Origin: Wolbachia endosymbiont of Litomosoides brasiliensis
GTDB taxonomy: Bacteria > Pseudomonadota > Alphaproteobacteria > Rickettsiales > Anaplasmataceae
Assembly (NCBI RefSeq): GCF_013366805.1
Contig: NZ_WQMO01000001.1
Span: 62,001 to 126,000, forward strand
Length of the DNA: 64,000 bases
Direction: 5' to 3'
Positions 9,053 to 17,956 of this stretch are shown here, piece by piece (the stretch's first letter is position 1; each line of letters opens with the position of its first letter). The position numbers and the translations under genes were made by a program. Below the pieces are notes generated by a model. That model did no database searches. It had not been told where the DNA came from and saw only the letters and a program-made list of their open reading frames with translations.

Positions 9053-10706
9053 AGAGTTCCGTTCTTTTATGTGTGAAATAAACGTTGATGCGTTTATGTT
9101 GCATACCAAAGACGAATATTTAAATGAATATTCGGGCGAGTTAACTAAGTTGTGTGGTTTCACAGGAACAAATGGGCTACTTATCGTTACGAAAGACGAC
9201 AAGTGCCCATTTTTTACGGATGGACGCTACATCATACAAGCTCGCAATCAGCTCGATCAGGGCAATTTTCAAGTATATAATATACAAGAAGAGGATCCAC
9301 ATAAATGGGTAAAAGCAAACTTAACATTGACTACCTCGCTAGGTTACTATTTGCAATATTTTACTGTAAAAGAGATAAGAAAATATAAAGATATTTGTAA
9401 ATTGGTACCATATTCAATTCAAAAAGAAATTAGCCATAGAGAACAAACGGTAGTTTCGCACGCGGTTGAGCATTCCGGTGAAAGTAGTAAGAGTAAATGT
9501 GAAAAAGTAGTTAAAAGCATAAATAAAGAAGCTGAAGCAGTACTTTTGACTGACCCGAATTCAATTTCATGGTTATTAAATCTAAGAAATGAAAGTGCTA
9601 AATATACTCCATGTATATTGGGTCGTGCTATATTGTACAAGAATGGCAACATTGACTTGTTTATTCAAGATAAAAAACACTCGACCATAGAAGAAAATTT
9701 AGATAATCATGTAGACATCTTTGACATTAGCGAGCTCAAAAATTCATTGTGCAAGCTAAATTCGATAATTACAGATCCAAGTACAACTCCAATGAGTATT
9801 GTGGATATAATAAAAAATAAGCAGATAGTTGAAAAGGAAGATCCCTGCTTGCTTTACAAAGCAGTAAAAAACCAAACTGAAATAGCTGGAGCTGTAAATG
9901 CACACATCAGAGATGGAATAGCAGTTACAAATTTTATACATTGGATCAAAAATAATACCAGCACAGAACTTGAAGCAGAAGAAAAGATTTTAGAATATAG
10001 AAAAGAGCAGGATTTGTTTAAGCAACCAAGTTTTCCAACAATTTCCGCATTTAATGAAAATGGAGCAATAGTCCATTATCGTGCAAGCAGTGAGACAAAC
10101 AGAATCATTCAGAAAGATGGACTATATTTGATTGATTCTGGTGGCCAATACCTTGATGGCACAACTGATGTAACAAGAACTGTAGTAATTGGCAATCCAA
10201 CCAATGAACAAGTAACTTACTATACAATAGTATTGAAAGCTCACATTGCTATAGCTAGTGCAGTCTTTCCTTACGGCACTACTGGCGGAGAATTGGACAC
10301 ATTGGCACGCATTCACTTATGGAAATTTGGAATAGATTATATGCACAGCACAGGGCATGGAGTAGGGAGCTATTTATCAGTACACGAAGGGCCGCAAGCA
10401 ATATCGAAAGGAAATAAAGTAAAACTCATACCAGGAATGATACTTTCCAATGAACCTGGTTACTACATTTCAGAAAAGTATGGAATAAGAATTGAAAATC
10501 TAATGTATGTTGACAAGCAAGAAAATTGCTTTCTACATTTTAAACAACTGACCTCCATTCCATATGATAGAGGGCTAATAGATGTGCAAATGCTCACTAA
10601 AGATGAAATTGAATGGATAAATAACTATCACCAGTTTGTCTATAAGAACTTAGAAGATAGTATCAAAAATAAGAAATGGTTAAAGAAAATATGTGACTCT
10701 TTATAA
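9039..10706 (+). CDS. pepP: Xaa-Pro aminopeptidase (aminopeptidase P, M24 family)
   Basis: A metallopeptidase that removes N-terminal residues preceding proline. It has N-terminal creatinase-like domains followed by a C-terminal pita-bread domain. All five metal ligands are visible: DSGG...DGTTDVTRT (two Asp, about 365-380), [17 protein letters not shown] (His), NEPGYY (Glu) and [10 protein letters not shown] (Glu). I prefer ATG 9039, with GAGG at 9030-9033, over the in-frame GTG at 9033. Either start overlaps the mnmG 3' end, so translation may be coupled. The three-part architecture at about 555 residues is the long form of the family. Confidence 0.93.
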   Translation: MSKIEEFRSFMCEINVDAFMLHTKDEYLNEYSGELTKLCGFTGTNGLLIVTKDDKCPFFTDGRYIIQARNQLDQGNFQVYNIQEEDPHKWVKANLTLTTSLGYYLQYFTVKEIRKYKDICKLVPYSIQKEISHREQTVVSHAVEHSGESSKSKCEKVVKSINKEAEAVLLTDPNSISWLLNLRNESAKYTPCILGRAILYKNGNIDLFIQDKKHSTIEENLDNHVDIFDISELKNSLCKLNSIITDPSTTPMSIVDIIKNKQIVEKEDPCLLYKAVKNQTEIAGAVNAHIRDGIAVTNFIHWIKNNTSTELEAEEKILEYRKEQDLFKQPSFPTISAFNENGAIVHYRASSETNRIIQKDGLYLIDSGGQYLDGTTDVTRTVVIGNPTNEQVTYYTIVLKAHIAIASAVFPYGTTGGELDTLARIHLWKFGIDYMHSTGHGVGSYLSVHEGPQAISKGNKVKLIPGMILSNEPGYYISEKYGIRIENLMYVDKQENCFLHFKQLTSIPYDRGLIDVQMLTKDEIEWINNYHQFVYKNLEDSIKNKKWLKKICDSL

Positions 10707-10769
10707 GCAAAAGAACAGCTTTTTTATTGTTTAATAAAATATTGATACAATTGTGGTGGGTATTTTGTA

Positions 10770-10798
10770 TTGTTTTTAATTTAAAAATAATATATAAT
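10770..10798 (+). promoter_or_regulatory. Putative sigma-70 promoter of the small gene at 10830
   Basis: TTGTTT at 10770-10775 and a perfect TATAAT at 10793-10798 with a 17-bp spacer. This lies 32 bp upstream of the start of the following gene, in an AT-rich gap after pepP. Confidence 0.55.
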
Positions 10799-10829
10799 AG
10801 AAGATGTATATTTTTAAGTAGGTGTAATT

Positions 10830-11198
10830 ATGATGGGTAAAGTACAAGAAGATGAATTTATGAAGCAGTATATAGATACTTGTAAAGAGCAAATAGAGAA
10901 ATTAGCTAAGGATCCTGAATTACTTAATCAGACCTTGAAGCCATTTATGCAAATGTCTCAGCAACTTATGGCTGGTGGCATGTTAGATAATTCTATGCCC
11001 GAGATAGCATCTAATTTGGGTAGTATAAGTATTAACAAGATGATTGCTCAGATGAAGGAAATGATTGACTACATAAGAAGTAATTATAAGGAACTCATGA
11101 AAAAGGATGGCTCGCAGATTCAGGAGCTTGATGAGTCCAGTAAAAAACTGAGGGGCTTAGTCAAAAAATTGGTAGAAAAGATTGAAAGTAACAAGTAG
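10830..11198 (+). CDS. Conserved-type small hypothetical protein, helical
   Basis: A 122-residue soluble, highly charged, predicted all-helical protein (for example YIDTCKEQIEKLAKDPELLN and EMIDYIRSNYKELMKKDG) with a methionine- and glutamine-rich middle (PFMQMSQQLMAGGML). There is no signal peptide or membrane segment. It has its own promoter (TATAAT at 10793) and a weak GTAGGTG ribosome site. The second Met at 10833 is an alternative start. Downstream fabH is convergent, with 16 bp between the stops. I do not recognise a family; the intact frame and signals support a real gene. Confidence 0.75.
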   Translation: MMGKVQEDEFMKQYIDTCKEQIEKLAKDPELLNQTLKPFMQMSQQLMAGGMLDNSMPEIASNLGSISINKMIAQMKEMIDYIRSNYKELMKKDGSQIQELDESSKKLRGLVKKLVEKIESNK

Positions 11199-11214
11199 TA
11201 GTGGGCTGAAGTTA

Positions 11215-12195
11215 TTAATAGCGTAGCAGTATGGAACCCCAAGTTAAGCCTGCACCTATTGCAACTAGTAACCCTAAGCTTCCCAGTTTTATTTTTGATT
11301 TTTGTATTGCGTAGTCAAGTGCTAGTGGAATTGATGCTGCCGAGGTATTTGCATGTTGGTCAACTGTATTAATTGTTTTCTCCATAGGAAAATCTAGTTT
11401 CTTTACTACAGCTTCAATAATACGAATATTTGCTTGATGGGGAATTAACCAATCGATATCAGTAATCTTCAAATTATTGCATCTTAGTGTTTCTTCTATT
11501 GAGGATGTCAACTTATCCACTGCATGCTTAAACACTTCTCTACCATTCATGTATATTTTTCCAGAATCACCAGTTGAGGATATACCTCCGTCTGTGCATA
11601 ATACGTCTACATTGCCATCAGAGTATAAGTTGGTTGATATGATACCTCTTGTAGATTTTTCTGTTATTTCATTACAATGCGCTGTAGATTTCATTATCAC
11701 TGCACCAGCACCGTCACCAAACAGTACGCAAGTTGACCTATCTTTCCAATCAACAATTCTAGACATTATTTCGGCACCTATCACCAATGCATACTTAATT
11801 CTATCATTAGATTTTGTGAGCGAATCAGCAATTGTAACTGCATATATAAAACCAGAGCATGCTGCTTGCACATCAAAAGAAAATGCGTTTTTACATCTTA
11901 ACTTATTTTGTGCAATTGTTGCACAGCTAGGCAAAGTTTTATCAGGCGTTGTTGTTGCAACTATGATTAACCCAATTTCATCCACTGAAATTTGAACTTT
12001 TTCTATAGCATTTTTTGCTGCATTAACAACTAGATCAGACGTTAACTCTGCTTCATCTGCTATGCACCTTTGAATTATTCCTGTTCTCTGTCTAATCCAT
12101 TCATCACTTGTCTCAACCATTAATGCAATCTTGTCGTTGCCCAACTTTTTTTTTGGTAGGTAAGATCCAGTGCTTAATATAAAACTTTTATTCAA
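11215..12195 (-). CDS. fabH: 3-oxoacyl-ACP synthase III (KAS III)
   Basis: Condenses acetyl-CoA with malonyl-ACP to start type II fatty acid synthesis. The catalytic triad is complete: Cys113 in AACSGFIYAV, His253 in IPHQANIRI and Asn283 in QHANTSAASIP. The length of 326 residues is normal. It overlaps the end of plsX by 8 bp, and with rpmF upstream forms the classical rpmF-plsX-fabH cluster, so it is likely co-transcribed. Confidence 0.97.
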   Translation of the reverse strand: MNKSFILSTGSYLPKKKLGNDKIALMVETSDEWIRQRTGIIQRCIADEAELTSDLVVNAAKNAIEKVQISVDEIGLIIVATTTPDKTLPSCATIAQNKLRCKNAFSFDVQAACSGFIYAVTIADSLTKSNDRIKYALVIGAEIMSRIVDWKDRSTCVLFGDGAGAVIMKSTAHCNEITEKSTRGIISTNLYSDGNVDVLCTDGGISSTGDSGKIYMNGREVFKHAVDKLTSSIEETLRCNNLKITDIDWLIPHQANIRIIEAVVKKLDFPMEKTINTVDQHANTSAASIPLALDYAIQKSKIKLGSLGLLVAIGAGLTWGSILLRY

Positions 12196-13222
12196 TTTGA
12201 TTTACCTCACTGATTATCTTTTGGTTTAAATTTTCACTGATGGAGTTTGCTGCAAATTTTATAGCATGGGCAAAAGAAACGGCATCAGAATTTCCATGGC
12301 TCTTAATGACAATGCCACTTAGCCCTAAAAACATGGCTCCGCTTCTGATTTTAGGATTAAAACGCGTTAATGCTTTATTCAGCTTGAATTTTAATAACAT
12401 ACCAACAAGCATCTTTGTTGCCCACGAATTGAATACTTCCTGTTTTATTAGATTGATAAAAGTGCTAGCAGTTGCCTCAGCTGTTTTAAGCATCACATTG
12501 CCAACAAAACCGTCAGCAACAATTACATCTACATTACCCTCTAAAAATTCACTTGCCTCTATATATCCTTTGAAATTAATGCCTGGAGTACTTTTTAGTA
12601 GCTCAAAAGCGCCACGTACTGAGTCATTGCCTTTAACTTCTTCTGTACCAATATTTAACAAAGCAACTTCAGGATTGTCAACTTTTAATGCTATTTTTGC
12701 AAACACGCTTCCCATCAACGCAAATTGAAATAATGAGTCAGCATTGCAATCAACATTAGCGCCAAGATCAAGCAATACAAAGTTTTTTGTCTTAGTTGGA
12801 CAGGTGGATACTATAGCAGGACGATAAACGTTTGGTAATGTTCCTAAAATAAACCTAGAAATTGCCATTAATGCTCCAGTATTACCTGAAGATACCACCC
12901 CGGAAGCTTTGCCTTTTTTCACTGCTTCAATGGCAGCCTTCATACTTGAATCTTTACGATATTTCAGTGCAAAGGACGGCTTATCATTTGCGAGAACATT
13001 ATCAGAGCAGTGAGTAAATTCAGAATTATCACTTACTTTTCTATATTTTGAAAGCAAAGGAGATATTTCTTTCTGATCTCCATAAATATGAAAAAAAACT
13101 TTTATGTCTGGATCAACAAGATTATCTAAAAAAAAACCTGCACCTTGAATCACTGAAAGAGGTGCGAAATCACCTCCCATAGCGTCAAGTGCAATGGTTA
13201 TATTGTTAACCGTGGGTAGCAT
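12188..13222 (-). CDS. plsX: Phosphate acyltransferase PlsX
   Basis: Converts acyl-ACP to acyl-phosphate, the first committed step of the PlsX/PlsY route to phosphatidic acid. The family N-terminus TIALDAMGGDFAP and the later VVSSGNTGALMA and VADGFVGNV segments are present. I chose the ATG at 13222 (MLPTVNNITIALDAMGG). A longer start at 13285 adds 21 residues without family support and would overlap rpmF by 53 bp. The gene lies between rpmF and fabH. Confidence 0.95.
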   Translation of the reverse strand: MLPTVNNITIALDAMGGDFAPLSVIQGAGFFLDNLVDPDIKVFFHIYGDQKEISPLLSKYRKVSDNSEFTHCSDNVLANDKPSFALKYRKDSSMKAAIEAVKKGKASGVVSSGNTGALMAISRFILGTLPNVYRPAIVSTCPTKTKNFVLLDLGANVDCNADSLFQFALMGSVFAKIALKVDNPEVALLNIGTEEVKGNDSVRGAFELLKSTPGINFKGYIEASEFLEGNVDVIVADGFVGNVMLKTAEATASTFINLIKQEVFNSWATKMLVGMLLKFKLNKALTRFNPKIRSGAMFLGLSGIVIKSHGNSDAVSFAHAIKFAANSISENLNQKIISEVNQIE

Positions 13223-13232
13223 ATCATGATAA

Positions 13233-13427
13233 TTATTTTGCCTGTTGTTTGGTGAAAACTCGTCTTCCTTTGTAGCTACCATCAACTGCTATACTGTGAG
13301 GCAACATAAATTCTCCAGTTATTGTGCATACTACAATATTTTTAGGCTCAATAACATGATGAGAACGATGCATATTACGCTTTGACTTTGACTTTTTTCT
13401 TTTTGGAACTGCCAAAACTCCCTCCAT
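13233..13427 (-). CDS. rpmF: 50S ribosomal protein L32
   Basis: A large-subunit ribosomal protein of 64 residues, basic, with the family hallmark AVPKRKKSKSKRNMHRSHH. The ATG at 13427 (MEGVLAVPKRK) gives a normal length; the frame stays open upstream, but that extension is not L32-like. It carries one Cys (VVCTITG) instead of a zinc ribbon. It heads the rpmF-plsX-fabH cluster, a conserved link between ribosome and membrane lipid synthesis. Confidence 0.95.
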   Translation of the reverse strand: MEGVLAVPKRKKSKSKRNMHRSHHVIEPKNIVVCTITGEFMLPHSIAVDGSYKGRRVFTKQQAK

Positions 13428-13689
13428 TCTACTTGAAAAATTAAAATTTATTAGTAGCATGTTTTTTGCAAGAAGTAAACAGTGATAGTAAAATAAGTAA
13501 GGTTTGCTTATACAATTAAACTCCATAAGTTTTAAATTGAAGTATTTTGACCTGAGCATGTTGAACTTAGGACAAATCTTAGCTATACTCTGCGATTAAG
13601 TTAATAAAGATTATAACAAAATCGGTAAAACTAATTTTTAGCTAGGACAAATGCAAAGTGAGTTCGTTTATATAAAATGGTATTAGAAT

Positions 13690-14437
13690 AATCGGTGGAT
13701 GCTTCATCAATCTCTTATTAAGGCTTGGTAGTACATTCATGTTTTTGTTCGACCCTATATTGTTGCTTCATACCACCATATTATTTGAGTAATGTAGCAA
13801 GGCAAATCATAGAAATAGGCTTTTTCTCTCTGCCAATTATTGGACTCACAGGAATTTTATAGGGAGTAGTAGTTTTGCAAGGCAGTTTAAGTGGTTCGTT
13901 GATTAGTCCAGAACAAGATAATACCCAAACTTGTCACGGTCACTATTATTGAAGATTTAGGACCAGTTTTAGTTAGTTTAATAATGGTAAGAAAGGGTTG
14001 GGTCATCAATTGCTGCAGGAATTAATATGATGCGTATCATCGGACAAATAGATGCACTTGTAATTTTGGATATTAATCCTTTCAAATACTTAATTACACC
14101 AAGGATTTTAGCATCAGCTATAGTGTTTCCTATATTTACAACATGCATGGATCTAATAGGAGTATTCGAGGGATATATCGCTGCAGTTTTTTAAAATTTA
14201 ACCATAACTTAAATATATATCAAGTACACAACTCAATTCTTTAATATGTATGTTTTTATCACCGGGGTAATAAAAGCAACTGCTTTTTGGTGCTATAATT
14301 TCCGTCTCAAGCTGCTGTTATGTTACCGTTGTCAAGAAGGAGCCCGAGGAGTTGTTATTGCTACAACATCAACTGTTGTTTTATTGTCTATGCTGATTAT
14401 TCTAGCAGACTGTATGATTACTTTGATCCATGTATAG
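13690..14437 (+). pseudogene. mlaE: mlaE pseudogene (phospholipid ABC transporter permease)
   Basis: Pieces in different plus frames line up in order with the MlaE permease: FSLPIIGLTGIL (about 13818), VVVLQGSLSGSLISPEQ, EDLGPVLVSL (with stops), then VGSSIAAGINMMRIIGQIDA with DINPFKYLITPRILASA (about 14000-14120). The C-terminal piece FITGVIKATAF...GARGVVIATTSTVVLLSMLI follows at about 14250-14430. Several frameshifts and stop codons separate them. In intact systems MlaE and the ATPase MlaF move phospholipids between the membranes. Confidence 0.82.
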
Positions 14438-14466
14438 CCCCGTGGTATCAATATCAAATTTGCACC

Positions 14467-15110
14467 TATCTTTTAGTGATAGGACAATACTGAACGACAT
14501 AAGTTTTGTCATACAGAAAGAGAATTACTAGTTATACTTGGGGCTCAGGAAGCAGCAAATCTGTAAACAAAAACGGTTATCGGCCTACTGGCATTGGATC
14601 TAGGATCTATTAAAATAAATAGCAAAAGTAAAAGCAAATTTAGGTTTTTTTCAAAATTCCGCTTTATTTGACTTGTTATAGTATGGGAAAATATGCCTCT
14701 TAATTATAGGAAACGTTTCAATATCCGCAAAAAGGAGGCAAAGCAATTAGCAGTTGAAAAGTTAAATTGTGTCCGGGCTAGAGGAAAACATATCAGATAT
14801 GCTTCCGATAGAGTTATCAGGTGAAATGAAGAAAATGGTAGCACTTGCAAGAGCAGTTACATACAATCCAGAAATTATTATATTGGATATGACCCAACTT
14901 CAGGATTAGATCCTATCATGTCAAATATAGTAAAACTGCCTAAAGACCCTAGCCCTACAGTTATCACAATCACACACGATATTCATGGCGATTCAAAATG
15001 GCTGATGAAATGGCAGTATTATATGAAGGAGGCATTATTTCCTATGGAACAGTTTAAGAAATAAGAAATACTAAGAATCAATATATAAAAAAATTTATTT
15101 GCTATATAGG
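14467..15110 (+). pseudogene. mlaF: mlaF pseudogene (phospholipid ABC transporter ATPase)
   Basis: Directly follows the mlaE remnant. Readable pieces are LSFSDRTILNDISFVIQKE, a damaged Walker A (GSGSSKSV near 14543), LPIELSGEMKKMVALARAV (ABC signature region, about 14806-14860), then DPTSGLDPIMSNIV across a frameshift and TVITITHDIHG (about 14960). The C-terminal piece MADEMAVLYEGGIISYGT follows. The gene is broken by frameshifts and missing bases, and the Walker B Asp-Glu is interrupted. It was presumably one operon with mlaE. Confidence 0.82.
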
Positions 15111-15141
15111 TACAAAATAATAAAATTCCCTGCCTTCTTTT

Positions 15142-15528
15142 TTATTTTTGAGGCATGTAATTCTCGTCATGTTTTGCAAATACCGTTTCTGCCAAAAAGG
15201 TATTGCCATCAAACATTTTACCTTGTACAACAACACCACTTTTTTCTGAGAACATTGGAGGGAGTATTCCCTGATATTTTACCATAACGCTTTTGTTAAG
15301 GTCTGTCATTTGGAAAATTATTTCACTCTTACTATGTATTACACTACCCTCAACAACCATTCCACCTATGCGGATTGGTTTTTGATTGTTTGATAAAGTT
15401 ATTGCTTCGCTTACTGTGTAAAAAAATGAGATATTTTCTCTGAGCGTTGTTAAAATAAAGAAAACTGTACAATTTAAAAAGAAGAAAACTCCTAAAACTA
15501 TAAGTAATCTCTTATGTTTCTTTTTCAT
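15142..15528 (-). CDS. ccmE: Cytochrome c-type biogenesis protein CcmE (heme chaperone)
   Basis: A membrane-anchored chaperone that binds heme covalently outside the inner membrane and hands it to apocytochrome c. The short cytoplasmic N-terminus and one transmembrane segment (about residues 8-28) precede an OB-fold domain. The heme-binding His120 and Tyr124 stand in the KHDENYMP motif. The length of 128 residues is typical. It overlaps ccmD by 17 bp and is the last gene of the nuoJ-to-ccmE series. Confidence 0.95.
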   Translation of the reverse strand: MKKKHKRLLIVLGVFFFLNCTVFFILTTLRENISFFYTVSEAITLSNNQKPIRIGGMVVEGSVIHSKSEIIFQMTDLNKSVMVKYQGILPPMFSEKSGVVVQGKMFDGNTFLAETVFAKHDENYMPQK

Positions 15529-15649
15529 TATTATTTTTAAGACTTTCTAAAACTTTTTTGCTTTTAATATAGCAAGAAGTAGTAAAAATCAATTCTCCAG
15601 CAATCAATACAAAACTAATAAGGTAAGCAAAAATTACATATATATTCAT
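15512..15649 (-). CDS. ccmD: Heme exporter protein CcmD
   Basis: A 45-residue membrane peptide (MNIYVIFAYLISFVLIAGEL, then a charged tail KSKKVLESLKNNNEKET). The single transmembrane segment, charged C-terminal tail, small size and position immediately before ccmE with a 17-bp overlap are what is expected of CcmD, which helps release holo-CcmE from the CcmABC complex. Its ATG overlaps the birA stop as ATGA (15646-15649), so translation is probably coupled. The sequence family is weakly conserved, so the call rests largely on context. Confidence 0.8.
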   Translation of the reverse strand: MNIYVIFAYLISFVLIAGELIFTTSCYIKSKKVLESLKNNNEKET

Positions 15650-16557
15650 AATGTATTATCAACAAATAACTCGCCTGCATTAAAATAGATTAGGCTTCCA
15701 TCTTTTTGCTGCAATACCAATCTACCACCTTTATCTATATCAATAAAAATTCCCTCATGCAATTTACTAGCAAACTTTACACTGATTTGCTCATTCATTT
15801 TAAATGCTCTTTTCAACCACATTTCTCTTATAGTACAAAACCCATTGAGTATCCATTGTCTTCTTAAATTATTAAAGCTTGTTATTAATTCCCTTAATAG
15901 ATATGTATTTTGTAGTGTCATTCTAGCACATGACGCCGGGACTTGCGTCTGTATTTCAGTATCAGTTACTGAAGCGACAGATAATGGGAGAAGCTTGTTA
16001 ATGCAAGTTGCTCCTGAAAGTGGTGCGTGATCAATGTTAACTCCAATTCCTATTACCAGCCAATTTGAGTTAGATTTTTTTTCAAGCAATATTCCACTTA
16101 TTTTTTTTCCATTAACAAAGACATCATTTGGCCATTTATATTGAACGTTACTATCATTTATAAACGGCAGTAACGTGTTGCCGACAGCAAGAGCAGTAAC
16201 AAAAGTCAATCCTGTTAGTTTGCTTAAGTTTTCTCTGTCATTCCAACACTGGATTTCAGCGTCACGTATTGGAATAATACCCAAGCGGGCTGCTACACCT
16301 AGCTCACTATCCCGGTACGTGATACTGGGACCTGGTGCTGGAATTTTCAAGAGATCTATGATGAAACTTGCATAGAAATTACCTTGGGGAGAAATCCAGT
16401 TCTTTCCAGTGCGCCCCTTACCCTCTGTTTGTTTATCAGCAATAATAACAGTTTCATTTGATATTCCTCTATCAATCAAATCCAACGCTTTTCCATTAGT
16501 GCTTGAAACTTCTTCGTAGTGATAAATATGAAAGCTCTCGAATATTTTAGGGGTCAT
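15646..16557 (-). CDS. birA: Biotin-[acetyl-CoA-carboxylase] ligase
   Basis: Activates biotin to biotinyl-AMP and attaches it to biotin-dependent carboxylases. The catalytic motif GKGRTGKNWISPQGN (46-60) and KWPNDV (141-146) with KISGILLE are present. There is no N-terminal helix-turn-helix, so it is a monofunctional ligase. At 303 residues it is longer than usual because two segments (about residues 74-109 and 193-215) come from palindromic repeats inserted in frame. It sits 1 bp after nuoN and overlaps ccmD by 4 bp. Confidence 0.9.
   Translation of the reverse strand: MTPKIFESFHIYHYEEVSSTNGKALDLIDRGISNETVIIADKQTEGKGRTGKNWISPQGNFYASFIIDLLKIPAPGPSITYRDSELGVAARLGIIPIRDAEIQCWNDRENLSKLTGLTFVTALAVGNTLLPFINDSNVQYKWPNDVFVNGKKISGILLEKKSNSNWLVIGIGVNIDHAPLSGATCINKLLPLSVASVTDTEIQTQVPASCARMTLQNTYLLRELITSFNNLRRQWILNGFCTIREMWLKRAFKMNEQISVKFASKLHEGIFIDIDKGGRLVLQQKDGSLIYFNAGELFVDNTL
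15912..15982 (-). repeat. Palindromic element in birA, second insertion
   Basis: TGTCATTCTAGCACATGACG next to CCGGGACTTGCG and the pair CAGTATCAG/TTACTGAAG. It encodes about 23 residues (SVTDTEIQTQVPASCARMTL) absent from biotin ligases. It resembles half of the element in mnmG read on the other strand. Confidence 0.65.
16230..16340 (-). repeat. Palindromic element in birA, first insertion
   Basis: CTGTCATTCCAACACTGG, then ATTTCAGCGTCACG and TATTGGAATAATACC, then CCCGGTACGTGATACTGGGA. The arms pair with one another and with the mnmG element. It encodes about 36 residues (YRDSELGVAARLGIIPIRDA and following) with no counterpart in the family, between the catalytic motif and the KWPNDV region. 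Confidence 0.7.
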
Positions 16558-16558
16558 T

Positions 16559-17956
16559 TTATAAACTTTTAGTTACCAAGTGGATCAGTGAGTATAAATT
16601 CTCTACGTACATAAAAAGAACAATATTAATTAATGAAGCCACTGAAGTGACAATAAATAGACTCTTGGAATAAATAACTTTACTGTCACTAGACTTATTG
16701 AAATACATAGCTTTCATAATACTTAAATAGTAGTAACATGATATAACACTTGCTACTGTGAGAATCAAAGACATACCAATAAAGCCAGAATGTACCAAGC
16801 TTTTGAGTATAAAAAGTTTAGCGAAGAAACCTGCAAGTGGTGGTATTCCTGCCATCGAAAGTAATAGTATAGAAAGATGAAATGCTAAAACCGGGCTTTT
16901 TTTTCCTATGCCGGATAAATTTGCAACACCGCAATTGTCATCATCAATTTGTATGAAATATGAGAACAGTCCTATACTTGCAATGATATATATAATCAAG
17001 TATATCAAGGAACTATCTGTCCCCATCCGTGTAAAGATAGAAAGTGAAGCAAGTATGAAGCCAATATGACCGATTGAACTGTAAGCTAGAAGCCTTTTTA
17101 GATTCCTTTGGCGCAAAGCTCCAAAAGCTGAGATAAGTACAGATAGTGCTGAAACGTATAAAAGAGCAGGTTGAAAATACTTTGCTACGCCTACTAACTC
17201 TTCACCCGCAAGAAATCGAACTAAAAACGTCACAAGTGCAGCTTTTGGAACTGTAGAAAAAAATGCAGTTACTATAGTTGGTGCACCTTGATAGACATCT
17301 GGAGCCCACATATGAAAAGGAGCAATAGCAAGCTTGAAACACAAACCAATAAGGATAAAGACTAACCCAAAAACTATTCCATAAGTTATCTGATGATTTT
17401 CCAAGAATGAACTTAACTCAGAAAAATTGATTAGTCCCGTGTACCCATAAAGTAGCGATACTCCATACAGCATGATGCAAGAAGATAATGCACTAAGTGC
17501 AAAATATTTCACTCCTGCTTCACATGAATAAATTGAATCCTTATTAAAGCTCGCGAGAACGTATAGAGGTATACTCATCAACTCAAAAGCTAAATAAAAA
17601 GAGATTAAATTATTTGCTGAAACCAAAGTTATCATGCCAAATAGCGCAAAGGGAATAAGTATTGAAAACTCATACTCATAATCATACTTTGATAAATTTA
17701 GCAGCAAAAGCACTAAAATTCCCGCTACAAGGATCAATCCCTGGGCTGATCTAATGTATAGATTGAGTTTTAACAATGAATTAAAGGGAAAAACTCCATT
17801 ATTTTTCGCTGACAGAATTAAAATAATTAGAGTGACTATTGTGCAGCCAAGCGCTAATAAGTTAATAGTGCGACGGTTAAATGCAATTCCAAGCAGTAGC
17901 AATACTAACGAAGAAATAATAGAAAAAGTTTCTGGCAATATCTGTATGTAGTTCAT
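16559..17956 (-). CDS. nuoN: NADH-quinone oxidoreductase subunit N
   Basis: An antiporter-like membrane subunit of respiratory complex I, one of three that pump protons. The 465-residue protein is almost entirely transmembrane helices, with the family segments FYLAFELMSIPLYVLASF, FKLAIAPFHMWAPDVYQGAP and RNLKRLLAYSSIGHIGF. Its start overlaps the nuoM stop by 4 bp and birA follows after 1 bp. It is intact. Confidence 0.97.
   Translation of the reverse strand: MNYIQILPETFSIISSLVLLLLGIAFNRRTINLLALGCTIVTLIILILSAKNNGVFPFNSLLKLNLYIRSAQGLILVAGILVLLLLNLSKYDYEYEFSILIPFALFGMITLVSANNLISFYLAFELMSIPLYVLASFNKDSIYSCEAGVKYFALSALSSCIMLYGVSLLYGYTGLINFSELSSFLENHQITYGIVFGLVFILIGLCFKLAIAPFHMWAPDVYQGAPTIVTAFFSTVPKAALVTFLVRFLAGEELVGVAKYFQPALLYVSALSVLISAFGALRQRNLKRLLAYSSIGHIGFILASLSIFTRMGTDSSLIYLIIYIIASIGLFSYFIQIDDDNCGVANLSGIGKKSPVLAFHLSILLLSMAGIPPLAGFFAKLFILKSLVHSGFIGMSLILTVASVISCYYYLSIMKAMYFNKSSDSKVIYSKSLFIVTSVASLINIVLFMYVENLYSLIHLVTKSL

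Noticed and set aside
11477-11995. 172-codon open frame on the plus strand
   Set aside because: Lies antisense to fabH, whose catalytic triad and length are complete. The frame is a codon-bias shadow with no ribosome site.
12240-12728. 162-codon open frame on the plus strand
   Set aside because: Antisense to plsX and without any recognisable domain.
14246-14437. 63-codon hydrophobic open frame
   Set aside because: Matches the C-terminal helices of the mlaE pseudogene that starts upstream, so it is not a separate small gene.
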